64,000 bases of DNA from the NCBI RefSeq assembly GCF_014195325.1, contig NZ_JACIBK010000014.1:1-64000 (forward strand). Direction: 5' to 3'. Shown piece by piece: positions 42,482 through 50,817 of this stretch (position 1 is the stretch's first letter; the number at the start of each line of letters is the position of its first letter). The notes beneath the pieces were generated by a model, which worked only from the letters and a program-made list of their open reading frames with translations, had not been told where the DNA came from and searched no databases. This stretch comes from Rhizobium sp. BK650 (lineage in GTDB: Bacteria > Pseudomonadota > Alphaproteobacteria > Rhizobiales > Rhizobiaceae). The translations under genes were made by a program, and so were the position numbers.

Positions 42482-43753
42482 ATGAACGTGCATATTGCCG
42501 AAGCCAAGCGCATCCTCGTTGCCAACGATAGAGGCGGCTACACCGTGCCGACGGAGCGGCTCTATCCCTTCCAGTGGAACTGGGATTCCGCCTTCGTCGC
42601 CATGGGATTCGCGCTTTACGATACTGACCGGGCCTATCGCGAACTGGAGCGGCTGGCAGAAGGTCAGTGGGCGGATGGAATGATCCCGCATATCGTCTTC
42701 CACCAGAAGAGCGACACCTATTTCCCCGGCCCGAACGTCTGGCGGACCAGCCACACGATCCAGACCTCCGGCATCACCCAGCCCCCGGTATTTGCGATTG
42801 CCCTGAAGAAGCTTCACGACGCCGCCGGCGACAAGGCACGCAGCCTGCCGCTCTACGAAGCGGCGCTGAGATGGCATCGCTGGTGGTATGCGGCCCGCGA
42901 TCCTGAAGGCACCGGTCTCGTCGCTCTACTACATCCCTGGGAAAGCGGCAGCGACAACTCGCCCGCCTGGGATGTCGCGCTCGCCCGCGTGCCGACGACG
43001 ACCGATACGCCGGTGCTGCGCAAGGATACTGGCCACGTCAACGCCTCGATGCGACCGCGCGACGAGGACTACAGCCGCTTCATCCACCTCGTCGATAACT
43101 ACGCTGCCTGCGGCTGGAATCCGGAGGCGCAATGGCAGAAGGCGCCCTTCAAGGTCGCCGAAATCCAGACGACGGCAATCCTGCTGAAGGCCGGCCAAGA
43201 GCTGGAAGCGCTCGCCCGCGAGCTCGGCCGAACGGAGGACGTGGCCGAGATTGCCGCCTTCAACGAAAAGACCCGTAAGGCGATCCTCGCGCAATGGCGC
43301 CCCGCCCTCTCGCGCTTCGTCTCGCGCGATCTCGTTTCCGGTCAGGATATCGAGGCACCGACGCAAGCGGGCTTCATCCCCCTCCTCTCGCTCGACCTCG
43401 AAAGGTCCATCACCGATGCGCTCGTCGCCGAAATGAGCGTCTGGTCCAGGGGTCTCAAAGTCGCCTTCCCGACCACTAAGCCGGGCTTTACCGGCTGGGA
43501 GCCGAAACGCTACTGGCGCGGCCCCTCCTGGGCGATCATCAACTGGCTGCTGATCGACGGCCTGCAGCGCAACGGCCGCCCCGAATTCGCTGAACAGCTT
43601 CGCAAATCGACCATCTCAGCCATCGAAACCGAAGGCTTCGCCGAATACTTTGACCCCACAACAGGCGAAGGCTGCGGCGGCCTGAGCTTTTCCTGGACCG
43701 CGGCGGCGTATATGTGGCTGGTGAAACCCAGAAGCAATTGCTCTGGTGAGTAA
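42482..43753 (+). CDS. GH63-type (alpha/alpha)6 glycosidase, mannosyl/glucosylglycerate hydrolase-like
   Basis: 423 residues, MGH1-like glycoside hydrolase. RLYPFQWNWDSAFVAMGFAL at the start, LLHPWESGSDNSPAWDVALA (likely acid Asp158), GFTGWEPKRYWRGPSWAIIN and YFDPTTGEGCGGLSFSW (likely base Glu396) match the inverting enzymes that release sugar from mannosylglycerate, glucosylglycerate or related alpha-glycosides. It is cytoplasmic. It sits in the former ABC-transporter operon, suggesting use of an imported compatible solute. The last residues after AAYMWLVKP may be altered by a rearrangement scar, but the barrel looks complete. Confidence 0.82.
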   Translation: MNVHIAEAKRILVANDRGGYTVPTERLYPFQWNWDSAFVAMGFALYDTDRAYRELERLAEGQWADGMIPHIVFHQKSDTYFPGPNVWRTSHTIQTSGITQPPVFAIALKKLHDAAGDKARSLPLYEAALRWHRWWYAARDPEGTGLVALLHPWESGSDNSPAWDVALARVPTTTDTPVLRKDTGHVNASMRPRDEDYSRFIHLVDNYAACGWNPEAQWQKAPFKVAEIQTTAILLKAGQELEALARELGRTEDVAEIAAFNEKTRKAILAQWRPALSRFVSRDLVSGQDIEAPTQAGFIPLLSLDLERSITDALVAEMSVWSRGLKVAFPTTKPGFTGWEPKRYWRGPSWAIINWLLIDGLQRNGRPEFAEQLRKSTISAIETEGFAEYFDPTTGEGCGGLSFSWTAAAYMWLVKPRSNCSGE

Positions 43754-44341
43754 AGAATGTTCAAAGTGGCGAATGCTGAGATCGCAGCCATCTTTCGATC
43801 GGCGGTATTCGTCCACGCATGATAGTTACGCTTCAACGAGTTCAGCCCGCCAAGCTCGGCCGCCGGCTTCTTTGCCGGATTTGTCGCAGGCGCTCGGGCG
43901 GCGGTCTTCTTTTTGGCAGTATCTTTGGTGCTGACGGTCTGTTTGCTCGATTTCGTTGTTTTGCTTGTGTCAGTACGGCCGCTTCCAGTCTTGCCCGCAG
44001 AGCGTGCGCCACCCTTCCCGCCAGCGCCGCTCTGGCTGCCGCCGCCGTGGTTGCCGCTACTTCCGCTACCGTGGCTGCCCCCCATCACCGCCGCTGCCTC
44101 CACCGTTACCACTGCCACCGCTACTACCACCAACGTCACCGCCGCCGCCATTACACCCACCATTGCCACCACCGTTGCCGCCCTTGGCAAACGCCGACGA
44201 AGCATCGGTAATGATGAGGTTGAGAGGCGCCACTGCCATCGTGGTGGAGGCTGCCGTCGGCGAGAGCGACGTGATCGGCGCACAACCTGGTCGAGTATCG
44301 GATTCCCCGTGCTGATGGTGCGCCGCCTGGGTTGTTGCCAA
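43745..44341 (-). pseudogene. Gly-rich protein gene, frameshifted and 3'-truncated
   Basis: Minus-strand frame 1 gives APLNLIITDASSAFAKGGNG and a run of Gly-Gly-Asn/Ser repeats. It ends early, but removing one G from a six-base run (44078-44083) joins frame 2: GSHGSGSSGNHGGGSQSGAG, Ser/Thr/Lys-rich linker, then LNSLKRNYHAWTNTADRKMA and AISAFA. The 'LNSLxRNYHA...NTxDxxMAAI' end is seen in rhizobial exported Gly-rich proteins (recalled). At about 43745 the sequence runs antisense into the glycosidase gene, so the natural end is lost. The start is unclear (TTG 44341 or beyond). Confidence 0.55.
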
Positions 44342-44366
44342 GCGCGCCGGTCATGGCTCCATAATA

Positions 44367-44391
44367 GGAACTATCGCCACAACCCGTCGTT
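44367..44391 (+). promoter_or_regulatory. EcfG-type stress promoter GGAAC-N16-CGTT (perfect)
   Basis: GGAAC at 44367-44371, 16-bp spacer, CGTT at 44388-44391: an exact match to the alphaproteobacterial general-stress consensus, 26 bp before the start of the Pro-rich secreted protein gene. Confidence 0.8.
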
Positions 44392-44417
44392 ACCTGCGCA
44401 CAAAGTGAGGTGATGTC

Positions 44418-44801
44418 ATGAGAAGAACCATAGGACTATCGGTGGCTGCTTTTGGTCTACTTTCCACTTGCGCCTTTGCGCAGGCCCCAGCCCCATCTGA
44501 ACCCTCGCCGCTTCCACCCCCCGCCCCGCAATCAAGCAGGGAAAGTCCACCGCCGCCGAACGTTTCGCACAAGAACGAAGAGCGTGCGGACGATAGTTGG
44601 CGTTCGCGACCCAGGGAGCGAGGCGCCAGGTTTCACATTGAGAGCGGCCAAACCAGGGTCGACCTGAGGTGTGCCGATGGCGATTCCACAAAGGATTGCG
44701 CAGACGCCGTTCTGCAGGTGCTGGAGCATCTGCAGACGTCCCCTTCCGACAGCAACGATCGGCGGGGCGATTACGGACGTGATCGGTGGGAGCGCGATTA
44801 G
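44418..44801 (+). CDS. secreted Pro-rich hypothetical protein
   Basis: 127 residues. Signal peptide MRRTIGLSVAAFGLLSTCAF with cleavage after AFA-Q. A Pro/Ser-rich linker (PSEPSPLPPPAPQSS) follows, then a basic domain with two Cys (TRVDLRCADGDSTKDCADAV) that could form a disulfide. It is probably periplasmic; no family is known. It is preceded by a perfect stress-sigma promoter and followed by another small secreted protein gene, so both may be stress-induced envelope proteins. Confidence 0.8.
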   Translation: MRRTIGLSVAAFGLLSTCAFAQAPAPSEPSPLPPPAPQSSRESPPPPNVSHKNEERADDSWRSRPRERGARFHIESGQTRVDLRCADGDSTKDCADAVLQVLEHLQTSPSDSNDRRGDYGRDRWERD

Positions 44802-44891
44802 GGCAGAAGCTGTCACTTGGGTGAACGGAGTCTTCAGCCTCAGTTCACCCGAGCACGCGCTAGATCTCCCAACAACATCAGGAGAATCCAG

Positions 44892-45182
44892 ATGCGAAAA
44901 CTGCTTATCACAATCGCCCTTCTCGTGGCCGGATTAGCCTCAGGAGCGGCAACTGCAGCGCCTGTGGCCAGCGTTGCCGTGCCAAACAAACCGAATGTCC
45001 TTACGGTCGATTATGCGTGTGGGCGCGGCTATCATTTGAGCCCACGCGGCTTCTGCCGACCCAATCGGTGGGCGCCGCCGCCGAGCTATTACGGTTGGGA
45101 TCGCGGTTATGGCTGGGGTCGTCCCTATCGCGAATGGCGCGAATATAGGCGCGACGATCGTTGGGATCGCGACTGGCGGTGA
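44892..45182 (+). CDS. small secreted GCG_CRPN-type protein
   Basis: 96 residues. Signal peptide MRKLLITIALLVAGLASGAA. The mature part has ACGRGYHLSPRGFCRPN, the Cys-containing prefix of the GCG_CRPN group, then a Trp/Tyr/Arg-rich tail (YYGWDRGYGWGRPYREWREY). AGGAGA is 7 bp before the ATG. Function is unknown; such proteins are common and often multicopy in Rhizobiales. It lies 90 bp after the Pro-rich gene. Confidence 0.82.
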   Translation: MRKLLITIALLVAGLASGAATAAPVASVAVPNKPNVLTVDYACGRGYHLSPRGFCRPNRWAPPPSYYGWDRGYGWGRPYREWREYRRDDRWDRDWR

Positions 45183-45604
45183 TTGCCGCCTGCTCTTGTT
45201 TTAAACCCGTGCTTGCCATGGCATTGTGGAAAGCCCGTCCAAGACCGGAATGTCGCACGCCTCAATTTCTTCGGATATCGATATCTTCGGCCAAACCTCG
45301 ATCTGCTGCAGGGAATTCCAGTGTTCAGGCGGTGCCACGGTGCTTCCCATCGGCAAGAGACGATTCTACGATCTCTCTCGCCGCCGGCTCAACGATCTGT
45401 GGGATCCGGCCCGGGACAACTATCGTTGTGAGCATCACTACCTGCGCTGTCGGATGAACTCGACAAGATGCGCCATCCGAGACGACCTCTCCCGCCCGGC
45501 GATGTGGACTGGAGATCCTCACTTCAAGAGTGACTTCGCCGAGCGGGATGACCGCGACGCGATCTTGCGTTGGGTCGAACCTGCCTCGATAGCCAATAGC
45601 TTAC
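45183..45604. other. no supportable gene
   Basis: About 420 bp between the GCG_CRPN gene and the convergent DUF2934 gene. An open plus-strand frame (45226-45720) runs antisense through the DUF2934 gene and has no family features. Confidence 0.35.
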
Positions 45605-45892
45605 TCAGTGCCTTGTCGCCCCTCGCGCGGTTCTTTGACGCGCAGGAGGCGGGTTTGTGGTTGAAACGCTCTCTGGGGCCGTCTTCGTCTTTGCCCTCGG
45701 CTTTTGCGCCACAGCTGTAGCTTCCGCCTTCTTGCCGCGAGGCTTCTTGACGGCATGGTTATCCGTCTGCGCGTTCGCCGCAATCTCCTGGAATGCCTGT
45801 AGCCAGTGCTTCATATCCTCGCCATGCGGCCGGCCTTCCCGTTCCCATATCTCGTAGGCCCTTTGTCTGATGCGCTCCTCGTTCGATGCCAT
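45605..45892 (-). CDS. DUF2934-family protein
   Basis: 95 residues. The N-terminal DUF2934 motif is clear: EERIRQRAYEIWEREGRPHG, EDMKHWLQAFQEI. The rest is a Lys/Ala/Pro-rich disordered tail (KKPRGKKAEATAVAQKPRAK) that could bind nucleic acid. The ATG at 45892 has GGAGG five bases upstream, better than earlier in-frame starts. Family function is unknown; members are frequent in stress regions of rhizobia. Confidence 0.85.
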   Translation of the reverse strand: MASNEERIRQRAYEIWEREGRPHGEDMKHWLQAFQEIAANAQTDNHAVKKPRGKKAEATAVAQKPRAKTKTAPESVSTTNPPPARQRTARGATRH

Positions 45893-46371
45893 CTCTGCCT
45901 CCATCGAAACCGTGACCTGCACACTCAAATGGCGCAGGAAATCCGTACGGCAATAGGTGTTCTTCGCAGCTCCCATGGTCTCACACATTCGTCGCTTGCG
46001 CCCATTTCGATATCCCTCGACCGTTCCGGTTCCCGCCGAATTTAGCTCCGCTTAACCATGTTCGCAGAACGGGCATAAATGAAATGCTGGTCTGCCTTTT
46101 TGCCGCACACCATTTCCGGTGCCAGCCCTCTCGCGAGAGCACATCGCGCCATCGGTTCATATAGGCCGCGGTCATCAGCCGATGATGCCGAACCAGCGCG
46201 ACTTCTCCCAGCTTCGTCGGACAGGCGCGTCTATCAGAAATGGCCAACATCGATCATTAACGCGTGAGCGTCGCAACCGCACGTCTCCTTAGGCTCCACG
46301 TGCTTCAAGCGGCGTGTTTGAACTCCTGGCGTTGACCGATCCAATGCTTCAGCGCCCAGTGTGTCTGATGA
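45893..46371. other. no supportable gene
   Basis: About 480 bp between the DUF2934 gene and the repC remnant. Only short frames without motifs. Confidence 0.35.
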
Positions 46372-46585
46372 TCATCCCGTTCTTCTGGCGGTAATGCCAT
46401 TTGCCCTCACGAGTACCATCAGCATCGGACCTAGCGCAAACTCGCAAGCTCGGCTCGTGGCCCAGCTCACGAAAGCAACCGCCAGCCGAATTGATGTGCC
46501 CTGCCCCTTCAAGGATGCAGGCAATGACCGTTGCGGCTATGATCTCGCAGGCATCCTGATAAGCCGACCGATCGACGCCCAGCAT
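46372..46585 (-). pseudogene. C-terminal remnant of plasmid replication initiator RepC
   Basis: The minus strand reads LGVDRSAYQDACEI, TVIACILEGAGHINSAGGCF, RELG, then after a one-base shift EFALGPMLMVLVRANGITAR with a stop at 46372. This is the C-terminal end of RepC from repABC plasmids (family pattern 'ILxRAxHIxSxGGYLREL...FSxGPMLMAL'). About 330 N-terminal residues, including the DNA-binding domain, are missing. The oriV lies inside intact repC, so this is not an origin. Confidence 0.75.
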
Positions 46586-46904
46586 CCTCTACGCCTGGCC
46601 AGGCTGGCGCTTGCCCAAATGGCTTGCGGAAGGGCTGCCGGAGGCTCCCTCAATATGATCTCTGTCGACCTTTTCGATGAAGATCGTGTCCCGATTGCCG
46701 AATTCCGGCTGATTTCGAGGAAATCTCACAAACGCCACCGCCTGCGCCGCCCGTCTGGCGATGAGACTCACCGACACCGCTCGCTGCAGTCGATTTGGAC
46801 TCCCGGACTACGCGACCGTCGCAGGCACCGGTACCGGGTGGTCTTGTATGGCCAAAAGACCGTGACGTCGGCAGACGGAATCCGTACGCCGCACGGAACC
46901 CCTG
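46586..46904. other. no supportable gene
   Basis: About 320 bp upstream of the stress promoter. A long plus-strand frame across it is antisense to the repC remnant and has no motifs. Confidence 0.35.
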
Positions 46905-46930
46905 GGAACTTCGGAGTTTTCGGCGGCGTT
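46905..46930 (+). promoter_or_regulatory. EcfG-type stress promoter GGAAC-N17-CGTT
   Basis: GGAAC at 46905-46909, 17-bp spacer, CGTT at 46927-46930, 25 bp before the ElaB-like gene start. Both elements match consensus; an overlapping GGAAC four bases earlier has worse spacing. Confidence 0.7.
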
Positions 46931-46955
46931 AGGCGACCATTAGATGGAGGAAGAC

Positions 46956-47240
46956 ATGAACCAACCCAAATCCCCTGCCGTCCAGGCCTACGAACTCGAC
47001 AAAGCAAGGAAGCAAGAGCAAGAAAAGGAGGGCGAACTCGACAAGGCACTCGAGGATACGTTTCCAGCCTCCGACCCCGTTTCGCACGCGGTTACCTCCG
47101 TGGCCGGCGCGCCACCGGCCCCCGAAAAGGCGCACAGCGGAGGCCTCTTGGGTGCGGTGAGAGCCTGGGTCAAGGACAATCCGATCGCAGCCGTCGCCGT
47201 CACTGCCGCCGTCGCATGGATCATCGGCTCCAGTCGATAG
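46956..47240 (+). CDS. small tail-anchored protein (ElaB/DUF883-like layout)
   Basis: 94 residues. The N-terminal half is highly charged (YELDKARKQEQEKEGELDKA, LEDTFPASDPVSHAV) and a C-terminal membrane helix follows (WVKDNPIAAVAVTAAVAWII) with Arg at the very end. This layout is that of ElaB/YqjD-type proteins that anchor at the inner membrane, though sequence similarity is weak. GGAGG is five bases before the ATG. A stress-sigma promoter lies 25 bp upstream. Confidence 0.78.
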   Translation: MNQPKSPAVQAYELDKARKQEQEKEGELDKALEDTFPASDPVSHAVTSVAGAPPAPEKAHSGGLLGAVRAWVKDNPIAAVAVTAAVAWIIGSSR

Positions 47241-47516
47241 AAGCAGATCTCTGCCGATCCTGACCCCGCTGGTCCTGGAAGGGACGCTGCCCGGTTTCAA
47301 ACGTCATCAGAAACCTTGACGCGCATTGCCTCAGCCGAATGGAGCCGATCGTCGGTTTCCGCAACGCCACCTGTCGTCGGACCGGAGCCTGGACTTCAGT
47401 ATGGAGAGGGGTCGCAGGCGGGACGAGCAGTTGGTCGCGTGCCGCGTGGATCCGATGATGCGTGGCGCTCGGCAACCGATCCATCCCGCTCTCTGCACCA
47501 TCTGTCACCTTGAGTG

Positions 47517-47541
47517 GGAACAAGTAAAGCGCCTGCAGGTT
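47517..47541 (+). promoter_or_regulatory. EcfG-type stress promoter GGAAC-N16-GGTT before glgE
   Basis: GGAAC at 47517-47521, 16-bp spacer, GGTT at 47538-47541, 59 bp before the glgE start. It would place the whole glgE-treS-glgB operon under the general stress sigma factor. Confidence 0.68.
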
Positions 47542-47600
47542 CACCTCGGCAATCTTCAAAGACTGTTCATGCGACCGGACGCGCGGAGACAGACCGAGTG

Positions 47601-50600
47601 ATGACAACAGCAATCTCTTCGACCGCTTTCCCTCAATCTCCGCGGATCTACTATGTCAATCCGCTTCTGCTGTCGGGCAGAGACCGCTGGCTTGAGATTT
47701 TCGACCACGCGACCTTTCTTGGCTTCGATATCGTGCTGTCGGCCCCGCCGTTTCATAGAACGGCTGACAGCCTCTTCTTCCCACAGGAATACGGCAGCCT
47801 CGATCCGGCCCTCGGCCTTTCGGGCGATGCCGAGGAAGCGCTTGCGATGCTGGCCGGTGAGGCTAACGGCCGCGGGATCAAATTGATGCTGGACTTCGCG
47901 GTCAGCGCAGGCGCCGAAGGCAGCGATCGCACGCTCACGTCTCTCGACCCGCGGCAATCGCCGCTGATGCCGTTCCGTGACTCGCCCTCGTCGACCTCGC
48001 CCGGGCTGATCGAGGCGTGGCAGGGAAGGCTTTCGCGCTTGGCCGCTGCCGGGATTGCTGGCTATCGTCTTGTCGGCCTCGACGTCCTGGAAATCGCCGA
48101 GTGGCAGCAACTGATCGGTGCCGCGAGAGCCGTAAACGCGTCAACGAGTTTTCTTGCCTATACGCCCGGCACTGCCTTTGCCCTTCGAAACGGCCTGCGC
48201 GATTGCGGGCTCGACGCCACGTTCATCTCGCTTGCATGGTGGGACCTGCGGGAAAGCTGGATGCTTGAAGAGTATCGGCTGCAGCGCCTGCTCGGACCGC
48301 AGATCGCCTTTCCCGAACCCCCTTTCGGCAAGCGGCTTGCGCATGGCACGGAGAGCAGAGAGATCCGCGAGCGGCGGTCGCGCCGCGCCCTGCGCCTGGC
48401 CGCGGAGATCGGCGACGGTATTCTTGTGCCGATGGGTTTCGAATTCGGAGCAGTGCTGCCGCTTGACCCGACATATGGGCACGGCGAAGGCTTGCGCAGG
48501 CTAAGAGCCGAGGGCGCCTTCGATCTGACCGGCGCGCTGCGCGATCTGCTTTCAGCCCGCGGCAAAGCGGCAAAGCAGCTTGTCAATTGCGAGATTGCGA
48601 GCCATGTGACCGTCATCTCGCAAGCTGACGCGGCTGACATCAGGAGCGCCCGCTCCGTGGAGCTACTTGCAGTCAACCGAGATCTGCGCCACTCGGCCCT
48701 CCTTCCCGAGACCATTCTCAACCGGGCCGCCGCTCCCTTCGTTCCCGTGGATGCAGCCCCATCCGACCTGCGCCTGAAGCCTGGCGAGGCCCGTTTGATT
48801 AAGACCCAAGCGCGTGCCGCCATTACGGCCAAGCAGGGTGACCTGCCGCTCGACCAGGCGACGTCCTCGCCGCGCATCGCTATCGAAAAAGTCGCGCCGG
48901 CAGTCGATGACGGTCGTTTCCCGGTCAAGCGCATCATCGGCGAAACGGTGGTCGTGGAGGCCGATATCTTCGCCGATGGGCACGATCTTCTGTCGGCAGC
49001 GCTTCTCTTCCGTCCGCGCGGACAAGAAGAGTGGCGCCAAGCGCGCATGGGCCTTTTCGAAAACGATCGGTGGAAAGGCAGTTTCGTTCTCGATCGTGTC
49101 GGCCGGTTCGAGTTCTGCGTGGAAGCCTGGAAGAACCCATTTGCGATCTTCCGCTACGAGCTCGTCAAGAAACACGAAGCCCGCCTCGACCTCAGTCTGG
49201 AAATCATCGAGGGGGAAGAGTTGATACGCGGGGCGGCGGCCGATCCGGCTGCGACGATGGCGGCCGAGGAGCGGATCGAACTTGAGGCGCTTCTTGGCGA
49301 ACTCGATCGCCGCGAGGGCGCCACAAAGCTTGACATCCTGCTGGCACCGCGCACTGCCGAGCTGATGGCGGGAGCCGACCAGCGCCCCTTTTCCTGCCGC
49401 ACAGGTGTCTACGGCGTTGAATCGGAGCGACGTGAGGCCGGCTTTTCAAGCTGGTACGAGATCTTCCCGCGATCGCAGAGCGGCGATCCGAACCGGCACG
49501 GCACATTCGAGGACGTGATCCCCCGTCTGCCGGCCATTCGCGACATGGGTTTTGACGTGCTCTATTTTCCGCCGATCCACCCGATCGGCCGCACCAACCG
49601 CAAGGGCCGCAACAATTCTCTCGTCGCCGCACCCAACGATCCGGGCAGTCCCTATGCCATTGGCTCGGAAGCCGGTGGCCACGAGGCCATTCACCCCGAG
49701 CTCGGGGAATTCGATGATTTCGAACATTTGGTCGACGAGGCGAGAAAGGTTGGGCTGGAGATCGCCCTTGATCTCGCGATCCAGGCCTCGCCCGACCATC
49801 CGTGGCTTCGCGAACATCCCGGCTGGTTCGACTGGCGTCCGGACGGCACCATTCGTTACGCCGAAAATCCTCCGAAGAAATACGAGGATATCGTCAACGT
49901 CGATTTCTACGCCAAGAATGCCATCCCGGCCCTGTGGGTGGAATTGCGCGATATCGTGGAGATGTGGGTCGACGCAGGTGTCAGGCTGTTTCGCGTCGAC
50001 AATCCGCACACAAAGCCTTTTCCGTTCTGGGAATGGCTGATCGGCGACATTCGCGCGCGCCACCCCGATGTCGTCTTTCTGTCAGAGGCCTTCACCCGCC
50101 CGAAGGTCATGTACCGACTGGCCAAGATCGGCTTCTCGCAGTCCTACACCTATTTCACCTGGCGCAACGAAAGGTGGGAGCTCGAACAATATATGAGCGA
50201 GCTTACCGCAAGCGAGGTGCGCGAATTCTTCCGGCCGCATTTCTTCGTCAATACCCACGACATAAACCCGGACTTCCTGCAGAACGCGCCGCGGCCGGCT
50301 TATGTCATCCGTGCCGCGCTCGCCGCTACGCTGTCTGGCCTTTGGGGCGTCTACAACGGGTTCGAGCTTTGCGAGGGACGCCCCGACGCCAAGCGCAAGG
50401 AATATGCCGACAGCGAAAAATACGAGATCCGCGCCTGGGATTACGACCGCCCCGGCAACATCAAGGCGGAAATCGCCATGCTCAACCGCATCCGCAGAGA
50501 CAATCCTGCGCTCCATTCGCATCTCGGCCTGACGCTTTTGCCCTCTTCGAACAGCAACGTCATGTTTTTCGAGAAGGCAGACGCCGGGCGTCATAACGTC

Positions 50601-50816
50601 CTGCTGATTGCCGTCACTCTCAACCCGCATGGAATCGAGGAGAGCAGCGTCGAGTTTCCGCTCTGGAAGTTCGGCCTCAGCGATATAGGCGGGCTGGCAC
50701 TCGAAGACCTCGTCAGCGGCCAGAATTTCAAGCGCACCGGAAAGTGGCAAACGATCAGGCTGGACCCGGCCCATTTGCCCTTCGCCATATGGCGGGTCAG
50801 GGCAGGAGAGGCCTGA
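47601..50816 (+). CDS. glgE: alpha-1,4-glucan:maltose-1-phosphate maltosyltransferase with extra N-terminal domain
   Basis: 1071 residues. The C-terminal ~650 (from PRIAIEKVAPAVDDGRFPVK) is GlgE, the GH13_3 enzyme that transfers maltose from maltose-1-phosphate to glucan. Nucleophile Asp800 is in LFRVDNPHTKP, acid Glu829 in VVFLSEAFTRPKVMYRLAK, and GVYNGFELCEG follows. The N-terminal ~400 residues (RIYYVNPLLLSGRDRWLEIF) look like a second GH13-type barrel that lost its nucleophile (GYRLVG where GFRxDA is usual), so it is probably structural. The long form is common in rhizobia. The ATG at 47601 is preferred to an upstream frame. One base separates it from treS. Confidence 0.93.
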   Translation: MTTAISSTAFPQSPRIYYVNPLLLSGRDRWLEIFDHATFLGFDIVLSAPPFHRTADSLFFPQEYGSLDPALGLSGDAEEALAMLAGEANGRGIKLMLDFAVSAGAEGSDRTLTSLDPRQSPLMPFRDSPSSTSPGLIEAWQGRLSRLAAAGIAGYRLVGLDVLEIAEWQQLIGAARAVNASTSFLAYTPGTAFALRNGLRDCGLDATFISLAWWDLRESWMLEEYRLQRLLGPQIAFPEPPFGKRLAHGTESREIRERRSRRALRLAAEIGDGILVPMGFEFGAVLPLDPTYGHGEGLRRLRAEGAFDLTGALRDLLSARGKAAKQLVNCEIASHVTVISQADAADIRSARSVELLAVNRDLRHSALLPETILNRAAAPFVPVDAAPSDLRLKPGEARLIKTQARAAITAKQGDLPLDQATSSPRIAIEKVAPAVDDGRFPVKRIIGETVVVEADIFADGHDLLSAALLFRPRGQEEWRQARMGLFENDRWKGSFVLDRVGRFEFCVEAWKNPFAIFRYELVKKHEARLDLSLEIIEGEELIRGAAADPAATMAAEERIELEALLGELDRREGATKLDILLAPRTAELMAGADQRPFSCRTGVYGVESERREAGFSSWYEIFPRSQSGDPNRHGTFEDVIPRLPAIRDMGFDVLYFPPIHPIGRTNRKGRNNSLVAAPNDPGSPYAIGSEAGGHEAIHPELGEFDDFEHLVDEARKVGLEIALDLAIQASPDHPWLREHPGWFDWRPDGTIRYAENPPKKYEDIVNVDFYAKNAIPALWVELRDIVEMWVDAGVRLFRVDNPHTKPFPFWEWLIGDIRARHPDVVFLSEAFTRPKVMYRLAKIGFSQSYTYFTWRNERWELEQYMSELTASEVREFFRPHFFVNTHDINPDFLQNAPRPAYVIRAALAATLSGLWGVYNGFELCEGRPDAKRKEYADSEKYEIRAWDYDRPGNIKAEIAMLNRIRRDNPALHSHLGLTLLPSSNSNVMFFEKADAGRHNVLLIAVTLNPHGIEESSVEFPLWKFGLSDIGGLALEDLVSGQNFKRTGKWQTIRLDPAHLPFAIWRVRAGEA

Positions 50817-50817
50817 A

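Noticed and set aside
44066..44220. Repeat array resembling a CRISPR or minisatellite
   Set aside because: The repeats are short, irregular Gly/Asn codon repeats within a coding frame, with no constant repeat and spacer length.
43510..44283. A single intact 257-codon minus-strand gene
   Set aside because: Its first third is in the wrong frame of Gly repeats and its last third is antisense to the glycosidase; a frameshifted, truncated Gly-rich gene explains it better.
46361..47263. 300-codon plus-strand frame
   Set aside because: It runs antisense to the repC remnant and across the ElaB-like gene, is Arg/Pro-rich and has no motifs.
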